A program made the position numbers and the translations under genes. 5,284 bases of DNA from Treponema sp. Its GTDB lineage: Bacteria > Spirochaetota > Spirochaetia > Treponematales > Breznakiellaceae. Location: assembly GCA_031278025.1 (NCBI GenBank), contig JAITLF010000130.1:1-5284 (forward strand), read 5' to 3'. Positions 5,272-5,284 of this stretch are shown here, piece by piece. The stretch's first letter is position 1, and every line of letters begins with the position of its first letter. Below the pieces are notes generated by a model. That model had not been told where the DNA came from, ran no database searches, and was given only the letters and a program-made list of their open reading frames with translations.

Positions 5272-5284
5272 ACAGGCGGCTCCG

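Overview
The window looks like part of a bacterial chromosome, moderately GC-rich in its genes. A housekeeping purine-nucleotide block sits between insertion-sequence debris on both sides. My best guess at the host is a spirochete, probably a gut treponeme. This rests on the style of the purB N-terminus (NLSPIDHRY) and on IS1182-type transposase fragments like those I associate with termite-gut Treponema. It is an inference from memory, not a search result.

Layout, left to right. Positions 1-113 (minus) hold the N-terminus of an IS1182-like transposase that runs out of the window. Positions 114-295 are intergenic and contain overlapping inverted repeats. Positions 296-1153 (plus) encode a Cof-type HAD-IIB phosphatase. 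An 87-bp gap follows, with a weak terminator-like hairpin and then a good sigma-70-type promoter that ends almost on the next start codon. Positions 1241-2668 encode adenylosuccinate lyase (purB). Nine bases later, 2678-4114 encode IMP dehydrogenase (guaB), with a strong Shine-Dalgarno sequence overlapping the purB stop. purB and guaB act around the IMP branch point: PurB makes AICAR on the route to IMP and AMP from adenylosuccinate, while GuaB commits IMP to GMP. They almost certainly form one transcription unit.

Downstream of guaB the character changes. Positions 4123-4694 are a deleted, non-functional insertion sequence. It has imperfect terminal inverted repeats (20 of 23 positions match) and a decayed IS1182-type transposase core on the minus strand. 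Just beyond it, at 4747-4780, is a textbook intrinsic terminator facing the way guaB is read. With the IS removed, this hairpin would lie about 60 bases after the guaB stop, so the IS probably landed between guaB and its own terminator.

The right end (4670-5271, minus) holds two small overlapping genes of unknown function. They are joined by an ATGA overlap with a good ribosome binding site, so they look translationally coupled. The second carries eight in-phase 21-bp repeats (4778-4945) that encode a seven-residue repeat of the K-S-V-F-A-L-R type. Its C-terminus runs into the IS end. This repeat gene, the IS-displaced terminator and the apparently leaderless purB promoter are the most interesting items. 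I see no clear evidence of a complete new defence or metabolic system.
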